Shown here: positions 43,622 to 54,426 of the stretch, one piece after another
How the letters are laid out: every line of letters starts with the position of its first letter
Numbering within the stretch: position 1 is the stretch's first letter
Assembly: GCF_030812475.1 (NCBI RefSeq)
Contig: NZ_JAUSSR010000016.1
Span: 83,363-147,362, forward strand
Reading direction: 5' to 3'
Source: Pseudomonas lini
Lineage (GTDB): Bacteria; Pseudomonadota; Gammaproteobacteria; Pseudomonadales; Pseudomonadaceae
Length of the DNA stretch: 64,000 bases
Notes under the pieces: model-generated
The model's input: only the letters and a program-made list of their open reading frames with translations
Told to the model about the DNA's origin: nothing
Databases searched by the model: none
Translations under genes and position numbers: made by a program

Positions 43622-45745
43622 ATGGAATGCGCGCAAGCGACACCAGCCGAAGCCAGCTCAATTCTTTTAATCGTCGATGATTACCCGGAAAACCTGATCA
43701 GCCTGCGCGCGCTGCTCCAGCGCCAGGACTGGCGGGTAATGACCGCTGCCTCGGGCTTCGAAGCCCTGGATTTGTTGCTCGTACACGATGTCGACCTGGT
43801 GCTGCTGGATGTTCAGATGCCGGGCATGGACGGCTTTGAAGTCGCGCGCCTGATGCGCGGCAGCCAGCGCACCTGCCACACGCCGATCATTTTCCTCACC
43901 GCCAATGAACAGTCCCAGGCCGCCGTGATCAAGGGCTATGCCAGCGGCGCGGTGGATTACCTGTTCAAACCCTTCGACCCGCAAATCCTCAAGCCGAAAG
44001 TCCAGGCGGTGCTTGAGCATCAGAGAAATCGCCGCGCATTGCAGCGCCTGAGCCACGATCTGGAGGTTGCTCGCGCATTTAATGCTTCGGTATTGGACAA
44101 CGCCGCCGAAGGCATCGTGGTGGTCGGTGAGGATGGTCTTATCCGGTTTGCCAATCCCGCGATGTCGCGGCTGCTCAACGCCACTGTGCAAGAGCTGCAG
44201 GGCAAGGAATTTCTGGATTACCTGCAAAAGCCACACATCCCCGTCTGGGCCGACTCCGAATTGCTCGACGGTTACCGGCGCGGTGAAACCCTGCGCCTGC
44301 ATGACGCATTGCTGCGCACGGCACCGGGTCAGCAAGTGCCCGTCGCGCTGTCCTGCGCACCTTTGCCTGCCGAGCAGCAGGCCATGGTGGTGACGGTGCT
44401 GGACATGTCGGTCGTCTGTCATTTGCATCAACAGCTGGAGTATCAGGCAGTGACCGACCCGCTGACCGGGCTGCTCAATCGTCGGGGTTTCTACCAGACC
44501 GTGGAAAACCTTCTGCTGCGTGGCGAACGCGCTGACAGTGTCTGGGTATTGCTGTATCTGGACCTGGACGGCTTCAAGCGGGTCAATGACTCCCTCGGTC
44601 ACGATGCCGGTGACCGGGTGCTGCGTTGGGTGTCCGAACAGTTGAAGGCCTGTCTGCGACCTTTTGACATCCTGGCACGCATGGGCGGCGACGAGTTCAC
44701 GGCATTGCTGGACCTGGAATTCCCCGAGCAAGCGGCAAAGATTGCCGAGAAACTGATTGAGCGTGTGTCGATCTGTCAGCAGATCGACGGCCTGGATATC
44801 GCCTTGGGCGCCAGCATCGGTATCGCCACTTTTCCCGATTGCGGGGCCAATCTCGACGGCTTGTTGCGAGCGTCGGACATCGCCATGTATGAAGCCAAGC
44901 GTGCCGGCCGTCAGCAGTATCGTTTCTACGATCACGCAATGAATGGCCGGGCACGCTCGCGGTTGATGCTCGAAGACAGTGTCCGGGCAGCCATCGAAAA
45001 CCGTGATTTCAATCTGGTGTACCAACCCCAGGTATCCATCGCCAGCGGACAGATTCGCGGCTTCGAAGCACTGCTGCGCTGGCAGCACCCGAGTGTCGGC
45101 GATGTGCCGCCAGGGTTGTTTTTGCCACTGCTGGAAGAGGCGCGATTGATCAGTCGGTTGGGCAGTTGGATCTACCAGCGCGGGGCAGGTCAGCGCAAGG
45201 CCTGGGAGGCCTTGTTTGCCGAGGACCTGGTGCTGGGTGTCAGTCTGAGCGGCACGCAGTTCGGCATGCCCAACCTGGTCGCCGAATTGCGCCAGGTGCT
45301 GGAGCGCAACGGTTTGCAGGCACGACATCTGGAAGTCGAGGTTACCGAAGAGGCCTTGATGCACAATCCCGAGGAAACCCGCAAACAGCTGCGTTTGCTG
45401 CGCAATCTGGGGGTGCGGGTGGCCCTGGATGACTTTGGTTCCGGGCCGTGCTCGCTGTCTCATCTGCGCGACCTGGAGTTGGACACGCTTAAGCTCGACC
45501 GTCAGTTGATCTCTCGACTGCCGGCGTCTTCACGGGATGCCGCGCTGGTGCGCAATGTGATCGACCTGTGCAAGCAATACGAACTGGTGGTGGTGGCCGA
45601 AGGCGTAGAAACCGTTGCGCAATACGAGTGGTTGCACGCCAATGGCTGCGAGTACGTACAAGGGTTTTTGATCGGGCGACCGATGATGGCCGAGGATGTC
45701 GGCGACTTTGTGCAGCCATTCGACTGGAGCACGCTGGTGCGCTGA
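43622..45745 (+). CDS. REC-PAS-GGDEF-EAL cyclic-di-GMP signalling protein
   Basis: A 707-residue regulator that may both make and degrade c-di-GMP. In order: a receiver domain (about 14-130; acidic VDD at 18-20 and phospho-site Asp63 in LLDVQMPGMDG), a PAS-like domain (about 150-265), GGDEF (near 354-358, ARMGGDEF) with the inhibitory RxxD site in RPFD just before it, and EAL (GFEALLRW near 480). The EAL metal motifs VTEE, DDFGSG and EGVET are present, though DDFGSGPCSLSHL is a little off consensus. No sensor kinase gene is adjacent. No transmembrane segment is seen. Confidence 0.93.
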   Translation: MECAQATPAEASSILLIVDDYPENLISLRALLQRQDWRVMTAASGFEALDLLLVHDVDLVLLDVQMPGMDGFEVARLMRGSQRTCHTPIIFLTANEQSQAAVIKGYASGAVDYLFKPFDPQILKPKVQAVLEHQRNRRALQRLSHDLEVARAFNASVLDNAAEGIVVVGEDGLIRFANPAMSRLLNATVQELQGKEFLDYLQKPHIPVWADSELLDGYRRGETLRLHDALLRTAPGQQVPVALSCAPLPAEQQAMVVTVLDMSVVCHLHQQLEYQAVTDPLTGLLNRRGFYQTVENLLLRGERADSVWVLLYLDLDGFKRVNDSLGHDAGDRVLRWVSEQLKACLRPFDILARMGGDEFTALLDLEFPEQAAKIAEKLIERVSICQQIDGLDIALGASIGIATFPDCGANLDGLLRASDIAMYEAKRAGRQQYRFYDHAMNGRARSRLMLEDSVRAAIENRDFNLVYQPQVSIASGQIRGFEALLRWQHPSVGDVPPGLFLPLLEEARLISRLGSWIYQRGAGQRKAWEALFAEDLVLGVSLSGTQFGMPNLVAELRQVLERNGLQARHLEVEVTEEALMHNPEETRKQLRLLRNLGVRVALDDFGSGPCSLSHLRDLELDTLKLDRQLISRLPASSRDAALVRNVIDLCKQYELVVVAEGVETVAQYEWLHANGCEYVQGFLIGRPMMAEDVGDFVQPFDWSTLVR

Positions 45746-45791
45746 ATTCGCTACACTGGCAACCTGTTCGTTTCTGGTGTTGCCCGCCCCG

Positions 45792-46283
45792 ATGACCGTG
45801 TTGAAATACCTCCAGGCCTATCCCGCTGCATTGCAGGACCAAGTGCGCCAGCTGATCGCCGAAGGTCGGCTGGATGACTATTTGAGCCAGCGTTACCCGC
45901 AGAAGCACGACGTGCAGAGCGATAAGGCGCTGTATACGTACGCGCTGGACTTGAAACAGGCGTTTTTGCGTAATGCCCCGGCGATCGACAAGGTCTTGTT
46001 CGACAACCGTCTGGACCTGACCCATCGCGCCCTCGGCCTGCATACCACGATCTCCCGGGTGCAGGGCGGCAAGCTCAAGGCCAAGAAAGAAATTCGCGTG
46101 GCCTCGTTGTTCAAGGAGGCGCCTTCCGAGTTTCTGAAAATGATCGTGGTGCATGAGCTGGCGCATTTCAAAGAGTCGGATCACAACAAGGCGTTCTACA
46201 AGTTATGCGAACACATGTTGCCGGGTTATCACCAGGTGGAGTTTGACCTGCGGGTTTATCTGACTTGGCGGGATTTGCAATAA
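45792..46283 (+). CDS. YgjP-like zinc metallopeptidase
   Basis: A 163-residue cytoplasmic protein of the YgjP/DUF45 type (SprT-like zincin). The zinc motif is HELAHFKESDHNKAFY (121-136), with His121, His125 and His131 as ligands and Glu122 as the likely catalytic base. The start at 45792 (MTVLKYLQAY) is favoured over a frame from 45696 that overlaps the GGDEF-EAL gene. The substrate is unknown. The winged-helix gene begins 29 nt after its stop, so the two may be co-transcribed. Confidence 0.85.
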   Translation: MTVLKYLQAYPAALQDQVRQLIAEGRLDDYLSQRYPQKHDVQSDKALYTYALDLKQAFLRNAPAIDKVLFDNRLDLTHRALGLHTTISRVQGGKLKAKKEIRVASLFKEAPSEFLKMIVVHELAHFKESDHNKAFYKLCEHMLPGYHQVEFDLRVYLTWRDLQ

Positions 46284-46312
46284 AGATCTTCTGAATGATG
46301 TGGAGCGCAGGG

Positions 46313-46609
46313 ATGGATGTCAGCAAGACCAAGAGCAGCTTCTACCGCCGGTTGTACGTGGCGTACCTGATCGACAGCGGGCTGGCGAGTAGCGTCCCGG
46401 CGTTGACCGAAGTGACCGGCATGCCACGGCGCACCGCGCAGGACACCATCGCGGCGCTGGCGGATCTGGACATTGTTTGCGAGTTCGAACAGGAAGAAGG
46501 CGCGCGCAATCATGCCGGGCGTTATCGGATTCGCGAGTGGGGGGCGATCGATCGGGGATGGATCGAGCGTCATTTGAGGCAGATCAAGGCGGTGTTGGAT
46601 TACCCCTAG
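46313..46609 (+). CDS. Small winged-helix DNA-binding-like protein
   Basis: A 98-residue protein. The stretch SVPALTEVTGMPRRTAQDTIAALADLDIVCEFEQEEGARNHAGRYRIREWG (about 28-78) reads as a helix-turn-helix followed by a beta wing, a fold of transcription regulators. GGAG with a 7-nt spacer supports the ATG at 46313 over 46295. No target site is known. It may be co-transcribed with the upstream metallopeptidase gene. Confidence 0.72.
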   Translation: MDVSKTKSSFYRRLYVAYLIDSGLASSVPALTEVTGMPRRTAQDTIAALADLDIVCEFEQEEGARNHAGRYRIREWGAIDRGWIERHLRQIKAVLDYP

Positions 46610-46630
46610 CTTCTGCGGCGTTTGATTTGA

Positions 46631-46728
46631 CGCCTTCGCTGGCAAGCCAGCTCCCACAGTGATCGCGGATGGAATACAAATTTGTAATCCAACCCGGAAC
46701 CTGTGGGAGCGGGCTTGCTCGCGAAGGG
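46631..46728. repeat. REPIN with mixed arms
   Basis: The left arm is of the GCTGGCAAGCCAGC type and the right arm of the GCGGGCTTGCTCGC type, so the two arms come from different REP subtypes. Confidence 0.85.
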
Positions 46729-46732
46729 GGCC

Positions 46733-47185
46733 TCAGGGACGACGCATCCCGATATGCGGAATGTCATCCTCAAGAAACTCCTCGCCCACCACGACAAACC
46801 CATACCGCCCGTAATATCCCTGCAAGTGCGACTGGGCCGACAGATAGATCGGTACCTCAGGCCAGCGCTTTTCAGCCTGCTTCAATGCCTGGTTGACCAA
46901 CTCATGCCCCAATCCCTTGCCACGCGCCTCTGGTGCGGTGATCACCCGTCCGATCACCACATCGCCACCCTGTAGCTCCGGATCGAGCAACCGCAGGTAC
47001 GCCACCAGCCGCTCGCCGTCCCAACCCATCAAATGGCAGGTGTCGCCTTCCAGATCCTGGCCATCCACGTCCTGATAGGCGCATTTCTGCTCGACAACGA
47101 ACACCTGCGCACGCAACTGCAGAATGGCGTACAGCTGCTCTTTGCCCAGGTCACTGTGGTGTTTGCAGACCCAATCGATTGTCAT
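46733..47185 (-). CDS. GNAT acetyltransferase, ElaA-like
   Basis: A 150-residue N-acetyltransferase of the ElaA group. QLYAILQLRAQVFVVEQKCAYQDVDGQDLEGDTCHL (about 18-53) is the ElaA signature. The acetyl-CoA site is RVITAPEARGKGLGHELV (about 79-96), with the R/Q-x-x-G-x-G form. The acceptor is unknown. The ATG at 47185 is chosen over a GTG two codons upstream. Its stop lies 5 nt from a REPIN. Confidence 0.9.
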   Translation of the reverse strand: MTIDWVCKHHSDLGKEQLYAILQLRAQVFVVEQKCAYQDVDGQDLEGDTCHLMGWDGERLVAYLRLLDPELQGGDVVIGRVITAPEARGKGLGHELVNQALKQAEKRWPEVPIYLSAQSHLQGYYGRYGFVVVGEEFLEDDIPHIGMRRP

Positions 47186-47331
47186 CTTCACATTCCTTGA
47201 TCAACTCGCTCCGATACTAAGCGCCCAGGCCAAAGATGTCTGTATGGCGAATACATCTGTGACAAAGGCCACAATGCCATCATTCATTTCGCGCAACGGC
47301 TTGGGGTGTGACTTTTTGTGGTGTTGCTGAT

Positions 47332-47407
47332 GGCCTCTTCGCTGGCAAGCCAGCTCCTACAGAGTTTTCGCAATCCTTGTAGGAGCTGGCTTGCCAGCGA
47401 AGAGGCC
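47332..47407. repeat. REPIN with 30-bp perfect arms
   Basis: The arms 47332-47361 and 47378-47407 are exact complements over 30 bp with a 16-nt loop, the most symmetric REPIN in the window. Confidence 0.93.
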
Positions 47408-47426
47408 CGCGCAGCCACCGCAGATC

Positions 47427-49610
47427 TCAATCCTCATTCGTATCCTTGATCAAATGCGCGGCCAAGGTGCGCAACGGCCCCAGCTGCCGACAGATCAGCC
47501 CCAACTGCGTCTGCACCAGCCGTTGTCCTTCATCGATCTCATCGGGCATGTGTTCCAGCGCATTGGCCAGCGCCTCTTCTTCATCGCTCTGAATCGCAAT
47601 CGGTTGTTTACTCGCCAGGCCCTGGGCGATTTCATCGATGCTGGCGGCCAGTCTCGTCCCGGCACCCTGGATCAAATGCTCGCGTACGTCTGGCGGTAGC
47701 CGGGTTTCGCGATGCGCGCCCAGACCTGACAAATAGCTGAGCAAGGTGTGCGACAACACCAGGAACCGAAACCCGACATCCGCTTCCTTACGGAAATGAC
47801 CCGGCTCCATCAGCATGTTCGCCAACGTGGTGGACAGCGCGGCGTCGGCGTTGTGGGCATTGCGTCGGGCCAGGCGATAGGCCAGGTCGTCGCTTTTGCC
47901 GGCGGCGTATTGCTGCATGATCTGGCGCAGATAAATGCTGTTGCAGGTCAGGGTGTTGGCCAGCACTTTGTTCAGGCGTCGACCTTGCCAATCCGGCAGG
48001 AACAGGAACACCGCCAGTCCGGCAATCAGACTGCCGAGCAAGGTATCGAACAGCCGCGGCAGGAACAGCCCGTACCCGTCCCCGACCTGATTGAAGCAGA
48101 ACAACACCATCAGGGTGATTGCCGCCGTCGCCAGGGTATAGCGGGTGGTGCGGCTGATAAAGAACACCACGCCGGCGGCGATCGCGAAGCACGACTGAAC
48201 CAGGGGGTTGGGGAACAAGTCGAAAAGCGCCCAGGCCACGGTCAGGCCGATGGCAGTGCCGATGATCCGTTGACCCAGCTTCAATCTTGTCGCGCCGTAG
48301 TTCGGCTGGCAGACAAAGAGCGTGGTAAGGATGATCCAGTAACCCTGGGACGGGTGGATCAAATGCACCATGCCGTAGCCGATGCTCAGGGCCAGGGGCA
48401 ATCGCAGGGCGTGGCGGAACAGCAGCGAGGTGGGCGTCAGTTGCGTACGCAAGCGCATCCAGACATCCTTGAGGCTGCGTGGCGAGCGGTCGAGCAGGCT
48501 GCTGTCGGTGGCATCGGCCAGCGAGTCGGGGTTGCTGGCATCGCTGAGCAGACGGTCAAGGGTGCCGAGGTTGGCCGCCAGTGCGCGCAATGAACGCAAC
48601 AGACCGCGCCAGGCCGGGTTGCTCTGGTTGCGCAGGTGTTCGAGGGAGGCGTGGAGGTCGCTCAGGGTTTCGGCGAAACTGGCGTCATATATAAATGGCT
48701 GGCGCATCTGGATCGACTCGGCCAGCGCGCGACAGGCTTTGCCTTGCTGGCGCAGCAGGCGCTGACAGCGGAACAGCACGTCGCTGTGGAAGAAGGCATC
48801 GGCCAGGGCGTTGTAAGGGTAGTGCGAGGAGCTGGCGCGCTCGTGGATGTCCTGGGCGAGGAAATACAATTTCAGGTAACGGCTGACTTTCGCCCCTGGT
48901 CGACCATCGCCGACCCGGTGCAGGATGATCTCCTTGGCGGCGTTCAATGCGGCCACCACCCGGCCGTTCTGCTGGGCCAGTTCGAGGCGGCGTGCTTCCA
49001 CGTCTATCTGCCGGATCGGCTCGAACAGCGACGATTTCAGCTTCAGGTAATAACCCAGTTCGCGGAACAATCGCGCCAGGCTCTGCTGCACCGGCTGGTT
49101 GGAGAACATCGCCTGCCACAGCACCGAGAGCAAGCCATACCAGGCCGCTCCCGCTACCAACAGCACCGGTTCATGCCAGAAATCAGTGACTGCACCGCCA
49201 CGCTGTTCGACACCGATCATGGTGTAGACCGACAAAATAAGTGTTGCCGACGCGATCGCGCCGTAGCGTTCGCCCAGGGCGCCCAGCATGGTCAGGCCGA
49301 AACTGGCCAGCGCGAGGGCGATGACAAAGACGATGGGGTAGGGGAAGAGCAGTTCGACGGAAAGGGCGGCGACACTGAAACACACCAGCGTCACGGCCAG
49401 GGCGTTGAGACGGCCTTGCCAACTGTCGTCAGTCTCGGCCAAGGCGCTGGCGATGATGCCCAGGAATAACGGAATCAGCAGCGCCATCTCGTCCTGATAC
49501 CAGCACAGCGCCATGCTGCCGGTCAGGGCGATGAACACCCGCACGCTGTAGCTGAATTTATCCAGCGCCCAGAGGCGACGCAGAGACTGACTGAACGAGG
49601 TCGATGACAT
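47427..49610 (-). CDS. YccS/FUSC-family inner membrane protein
   Basis: A 727-residue membrane protein of the YccS/YhfK (FUSC) family, sometimes linked to aromatic acid efflux; the function is not established. Two hydrophobic blocks, each with about five to six segments, flank large cytoplasmic parts: FSYSVRVFIALTGSMALCWYQDEMALLIPLFLG near 19, and LRLPLALSIGYGMVHLIHPSQGYWIILTTLFVCQPNYGATRLKLGQRIIGT near 401, the latter the FUSC signature. The gene is isolated by REPINs on both sides. Confidence 0.9.
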   Translation of the reverse strand: MSSTSFSQSLRRLWALDKFSYSVRVFIALTGSMALCWYQDEMALLIPLFLGIIASALAETDDSWQGRLNALAVTLVCFSVAALSVELLFPYPIVFVIALALASFGLTMLGALGERYGAIASATLILSVYTMIGVEQRGGAVTDFWHEPVLLVAGAAWYGLLSVLWQAMFSNQPVQQSLARLFRELGYYLKLKSSLFEPIRQIDVEARRLELAQQNGRVVAALNAAKEIILHRVGDGRPGAKVSRYLKLYFLAQDIHERASSSHYPYNALADAFFHSDVLFRCQRLLRQQGKACRALAESIQMRQPFIYDASFAETLSDLHASLEHLRNQSNPAWRGLLRSLRALAANLGTLDRLLSDASNPDSLADATDSSLLDRSPRSLKDVWMRLRTQLTPTSLLFRHALRLPLALSIGYGMVHLIHPSQGYWIILTTLFVCQPNYGATRLKLGQRIIGTAIGLTVAWALFDLFPNPLVQSCFAIAAGVVFFISRTTRYTLATAAITLMVLFCFNQVGDGYGLFLPRLFDTLLGSLIAGLAVFLFLPDWQGRRLNKVLANTLTCNSIYLRQIMQQYAAGKSDDLAYRLARRNAHNADAALSTTLANMLMEPGHFRKEADVGFRFLVLSHTLLSYLSGLGAHRETRLPPDVREHLIQGAGTRLAASIDEIAQGLASKQPIAIQSDEEEALANALEHMPDEIDEGQRLVQTQLGLICRQLGPLRTLAAHLIKDTNED

Positions 49611-49745
49611 GAAGTGCGAAGGCCTTCCGAGGCAATGAAGCTAAATTGAGCCAGTAATGACGTCGACGCAACGGCGCCGATCACATCTGACAGCAAAATC
49701 TGTTCCTTCTCTTCGAACCATTCCAGGATTTGAAATGCGATCCCC

Positions 49746-49845
49746 TGTAGGAGCTGGCTTGCCAGCGAAGCATTTCCGGGCGCCGCGTTTATCCTGAATG
49801 CACGCGTTATCGTTAACGACCTTCGCTGGCAAGCCAGCTCCTACA
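49746..49845. repeat. REPIN between BaiN-like and YccS-like genes
   Basis: An inverted pair of TGTAGGAGCTGGCTTGCCAG elements with the common GTTATCGTTAACGACC loop word. Confidence 0.93.
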
Positions 49846-49858
49846 GGGGACGGTGTGG

Positions 49859-51037
49859 TCAGACGTATTGCGCGGCGGCGTAGCCCGAGGCCCAGGCCCA
49901 CTGAAAGTTGAAACCCCCCAGATGCCCGGTCACGTCGAGCACTTCGCCGATGAAGTAGAGGCCAGGGCTTTTCAGTGATTCCATGGTCTTGGACGACACT
50001 TCGCGGGTGTCGACGCCACCCAGTGTCACTTCGGCCGTGCGATACCCTTCGGTGCCGGCCGGTACCACTCTCCAGCTCGCCAGTTTCTGCGCGATGTCGG
50101 CAATTTCCCCGTGGGTGTACTGTTTCATCGGCTTGGAGACGAACCAGTTGTCTGCCAGCAGGTTGGCCATCTTCTTGGTGAAGATTTCACCCAGCAGGGT
50201 TTTGAGTTCGCTGTTCGGGCGTTCGGCTTGTTGCTGTTGTAGCCAGCCCGGCACGTCGTGATCCGGCAGCAGGTTGATTTCCACCGTGTCGCCGGACTCC
50301 CAGAACGAAGAAATCTGCAAAATCGCCGGGCCGCTGAGGCCGCGGTGGGTAAACAGGATGTTCTCGCGAAAGCTCTGGTCGTTGCAGCTCACCAGGCAAT
50401 CCACCGACGTACCGGACAACTCCGTGCAAAGCTCCTTGAGCTGATCGGTGATGGTGAACGGCACCAAACCCGCGCGGGTCGGCAGCAAATCGTGGCCGAA
50501 TTGCCTGGCCACCTGATAGCCGAAACCCGTTGCACCCAGGGTGGGAATCGACAGGCCGCCCGTGGCGATTACCAACGATTCGCAGGTGATCTGGCCCAGT
50601 GTTGTGTCCAGCAGGTAACCCCGTTCGAGTTTTTCGATGGTCTGGATCGATGTGTCCAGGTGCAAGCTGACGCCGACCTGCTCGCACTCGTTGAGCAGCA
50701 TTTCGAGGATGTCGCTGGATTTGTTATCGCAGAACAACTGGCCGAGCTTTTTCTCGTGGTACGGCACGCCGTGTTTGGCGACCATGCCGATGAAATCCCA
50801 CTGGGTGTACCGAGCCAGGGCGGATTTGCAGAAGTGCTCGTTCTGCGAGAGAAAATTGCCAGGTTCGCTGTACATGTTGGTGAAATTGCAGCGACCACCG
50901 CCCGACATCAGGATTTTCTTGCCAGCCTTGTTGGCGTGATCGAGCAACATCACCTTGCGTCCACGCCCGGCGGCGGTCAGCGCACACATCAACCCTGCGG
51001 CGCCAGCGCCAATGATCACGACTTCGGTAGAACGCAA
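49859..51037 (-). CDS. FAD-dependent oxidoreductase of the BaiN/HI0933 family
   Basis: A 392-residue flavoprotein of the HI0933/YhiN family; the physiological substrate is unknown. The FAD motif VVIIGAGAAGLMCALTAAGRGRKVMLLDHANKAGKKILMSGGGRCNFTN (about 6-54) is the family hallmark, and the C-terminus has VTLGGVDTREV and FIGEVLDVTGHLGGFNFQWAWASGYAA. The start is a TTG at 51037 with AGAGGA 7 nt ahead. A REPIN lies upstream and another just after the stop. Confidence 0.91.
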   Translation of the reverse strand: MRSTEVVIIGAGAAGLMCALTAAGRGRKVMLLDHANKAGKKILMSGGGRCNFTNMYSEPGNFLSQNEHFCKSALARYTQWDFIGMVAKHGVPYHEKKLGQLFCDNKSSDILEMLLNECEQVGVSLHLDTSIQTIEKLERGYLLDTTLGQITCESLVIATGGLSIPTLGATGFGYQVARQFGHDLLPTRAGLVPFTITDQLKELCTELSGTSVDCLVSCNDQSFRENILFTHRGLSGPAILQISSFWESGDTVEINLLPDHDVPGWLQQQQAERPNSELKTLLGEIFTKKMANLLADNWFVSKPMKQYTHGEIADIAQKLASWRVVPAGTEGYRTAEVTLGGVDTREVSSKTMESLKSPGLYFIGEVLDVTGHLGGFNFQWAWASGYAAAQYV

Positions 51038-51077
51038 AACGGTGTCCTCTTACAAATCTCAGGGCTAACCCGGACCT

Positions 51078-51178
51078 TGTAGGAGCGAGCTTGCTCGCGA
51101 AGGACGTCAACGATAACGCTGGCAGCCTGGCTGAACGCGGTGAGCTCGGGTTTTTCGCGAGCAAGCTCGCTCCTACAA
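51078..51178. repeat. REPIN between dbpA and the BaiN-like gene
   Basis: An inverted pair of TGTAGGAGCGAGCTTGCTCG elements. Confidence 0.93.
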
Positions 51179-51194
51179 GTGGGTGGCGGTGTTC

Positions 51195-52580
<1,386 letters not shown>

Positions 52581-52639
52581 GGGACTGGCCTGCAAAACAA
52601 AATGTCGCGCAGTGTATCAGTCCCATGGCCATTCGCCCG

Positions 52640-52853
52640 TAGTTTCCAGACGAGAAGTCGCCGAGCGAAGACCAGCCAAGGCGCAACGAGCGTAGCGAGT
52701 AACAGCCAACGGCTGGCCCGAAGGGCAAGCGAAGCGCGTAAAACAGGCGAGAAACGGCTGGGGTCGCACTCGACTTGGCTTTAGCCAATGAGCATTTCGA
52801 GCCTGTTTTCAACGCAGCATGGTCGAGCGCAGGCACTTCTCGTCTGGAAACTA
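52640..52853. mobile_element. MITE-like element with 19-bp terminal inverted repeats
   Basis: A 214-bp element bounded by perfect inverted repeats: the left end begins TAGTTTCCAGACGAGAAGT (52640-52658) and the right end is its exact complement (52835-52853). The inside has no gene but several short hairpins (for example CCAACGGCTGGCCCGAAGGG). No target duplication is evident. Its right end supplies the TAG stop codon of the neighbouring MFS gene. No transposase for it lies in the window. Confidence 0.7.
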
Positions 52854-54278
52854 AGGCTCTATGTGTTGTTCCGGACTTCTGACGCGCCGTCCGTCTTCCT
52901 TGGATAACTGTGAAAAGATCGTCGCAGCCAACATTGCCATGATTCCGACAGTCACAAAGGTCAACTGGAACGCCCCTAAAACAGTATCTACGCCGTCGTT
53001 TCCAGCCTCCGCGGTGAACCCGCCGAGCAACGCACCGGCGCAGGCAACACCCAGGCTCAAGGACAACTGAGCCACAACTGACAGCAAGCTGTTACCGCTG
53101 CTGGCGCTGGCGTCGTCGAGGTCGATCAGGGTCACGGTGTTCATCGCGGTGAACTGCAGCGAGTTGATGGCGCCGAGGATCGCCAGCATGCCCAGCAACA
53201 ACCAATAGGGCGTCTGCTCGCTGACCAGGCCCATGCTCGCCAGCATCAGTCCCAGCGCCAGGGTGTTCCCGGTCAGCACGATGCGGTAGCCCAGACGCTC
53301 GATCAGCGGTCGCGCCACCGACTTGGCGACCATTGCCGCGGCTGCCAGCGGCAACATGCTCATGCCGGCCTGGGAGGGCGAATAACCCAGCGCCACTTGC
53401 AGCAGCAACGGCACGAGGAACGGCAACGCGCCGCTGCCCAGGCGAGCGAACAGGTTGCCGAGAATACCCACGGCAAACGTCCGGGTCTTGAACAGCGAGG
53501 GCGCGAACAGTGGATTGTCGATGTGCCCTGCGCGCAGCCAGTACGCGGCCAGACACGCCATGCCGCCGAACAGCAGCAACATCACGCGCAAGTGCGGCAG
53601 GTGCAGTTCGCCGAGTCCTTCCATGGCGATGGTGATCAGCACCATCGCCGCGCCAAATAGCAAAAAACCCAGGCTATCGAAACGGGTGCGTTCGGTGCCG
53701 CGCAGATCAGGAATGAATTTCCAGACGGCGTAACACCCGATGGCGCCCACCGGCAGGTTGAGCAAGAAGATCCAGTGCCAGGTCAGGTATTCCACCATCC
53801 AGCCGCCCATGGTCGGGCCGAGCAAGGGGCCGAGCAGTCCGGGAATGGTGATAAAGCCCATGATCCGTACCAGCTCCGAGCGCGGGTAGGCGCGCAACAC
53901 CACCAGGCGCCCGACCGGCAGCATCAGCGCTCCGCCCAGGCCCTGAATCACCCGGGCGCCGATCAGCATGCTCAAGGTGTTCGACAGCGCGCAGAGCAAC
54001 GAGCCGATGCTGAACAGCAAGATCGCGCCGAAGAAGATTTTCTTGGTGCCGAAGCGGTCGGCGATCCAGCCCGAGGCCGGGATCAGCAGGGCGACGGTGA
54101 GCATGTAGGCGATGATCACGCCTTGCATGCGCAGCGGATCTTCGGCCAGGTCTCGGGCCATGGCGGGCAGGGCGGTATTGAGGATGGTCCCGTCGAGGGA
54201 CTGCATGAAGAAGGCAATGGCGACGACCCACGGCAACCAGCGGGCAGTGACAGCGTCGAGAGGTTGGCGGTTGGGCAT
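52851..54278 (-). CDS. MFS drug exporter, DHA2 (14-helix) type, MdtD-like
   Basis: A 475-residue major facilitator of the EmrB/QacA (DHA2) type, closest in feel to MdtD. Motifs: FFMQSLDGTILNTALPAMARDL (about 21-42), GWIADRFGTKKIFFGAILLFSIGS (motif A) and GLLGPLLGPTMGGWMVEYLTWHWIFLLNLPVG (motif C). The substrate is unknown. The ATG at 54278 is preferred to 54302. The stop codon is formed by the last three bases of the MITE-like element, so the original C-terminus may have been changed. Confidence 0.88.
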   Translation of the reverse strand: MPNRQPLDAVTARWLPWVVAIAFFMQSLDGTILNTALPAMARDLAEDPLRMQGVIIAYMLTVALLIPASGWIADRFGTKKIFFGAILLFSIGSLLCALSNTLSMLIGARVIQGLGGALMLPVGRLVVLRAYPRSELVRIMGFITIPGLLGPLLGPTMGGWMVEYLTWHWIFLLNLPVGAIGCYAVWKFIPDLRGTERTRFDSLGFLLFGAAMVLITIAMEGLGELHLPHLRVMLLLFGGMACLAAYWLRAGHIDNPLFAPSLFKTRTFAVGILGNLFARLGSGALPFLVPLLLQVALGYSPSQAGMSMLPLAAAAMVAKSVARPLIERLGYRIVLTGNTLALGLMLASMGLVSEQTPYWLLLGMLAILGAINSLQFTAMNTVTLIDLDDASASSGNSLLSVVAQLSLSLGVACAGALLGGFTAEAGNDGVDTVLGAFQLTFVTVGIMAMLAATIFSQLSKEDGRRVRSPEQHIEP

Positions 54279-54313
54279 GGGGCCTCTTGTCAGTGTGAGC
54301 ATTCCACCGATCC

Positions 54314-54413
54314 TGTAGGAGCGAGCTTGCTCGCGATGGACGTGAACGATGACGCGTGCTGCCTGGAAAAATGCGTCGCCTTCACATTCATCGCGAGCAA
54401 GCTCGCTCCTACA
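54314..54413. repeat. REPIN between the TldE-like and MFS genes
   Basis: An inverted pair of TGTAGGAGCGAGCTTGCTCG elements. Confidence 0.93.
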
Positions 54414-54426
54414 GGGATATGCGTGT

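Noticed and set aside
43667..45463. 598-codon open frame opposite the GGDEF-EAL gene
   Set aside because: Antisense shadow; the plus-strand gene has intact domains over the same bases.
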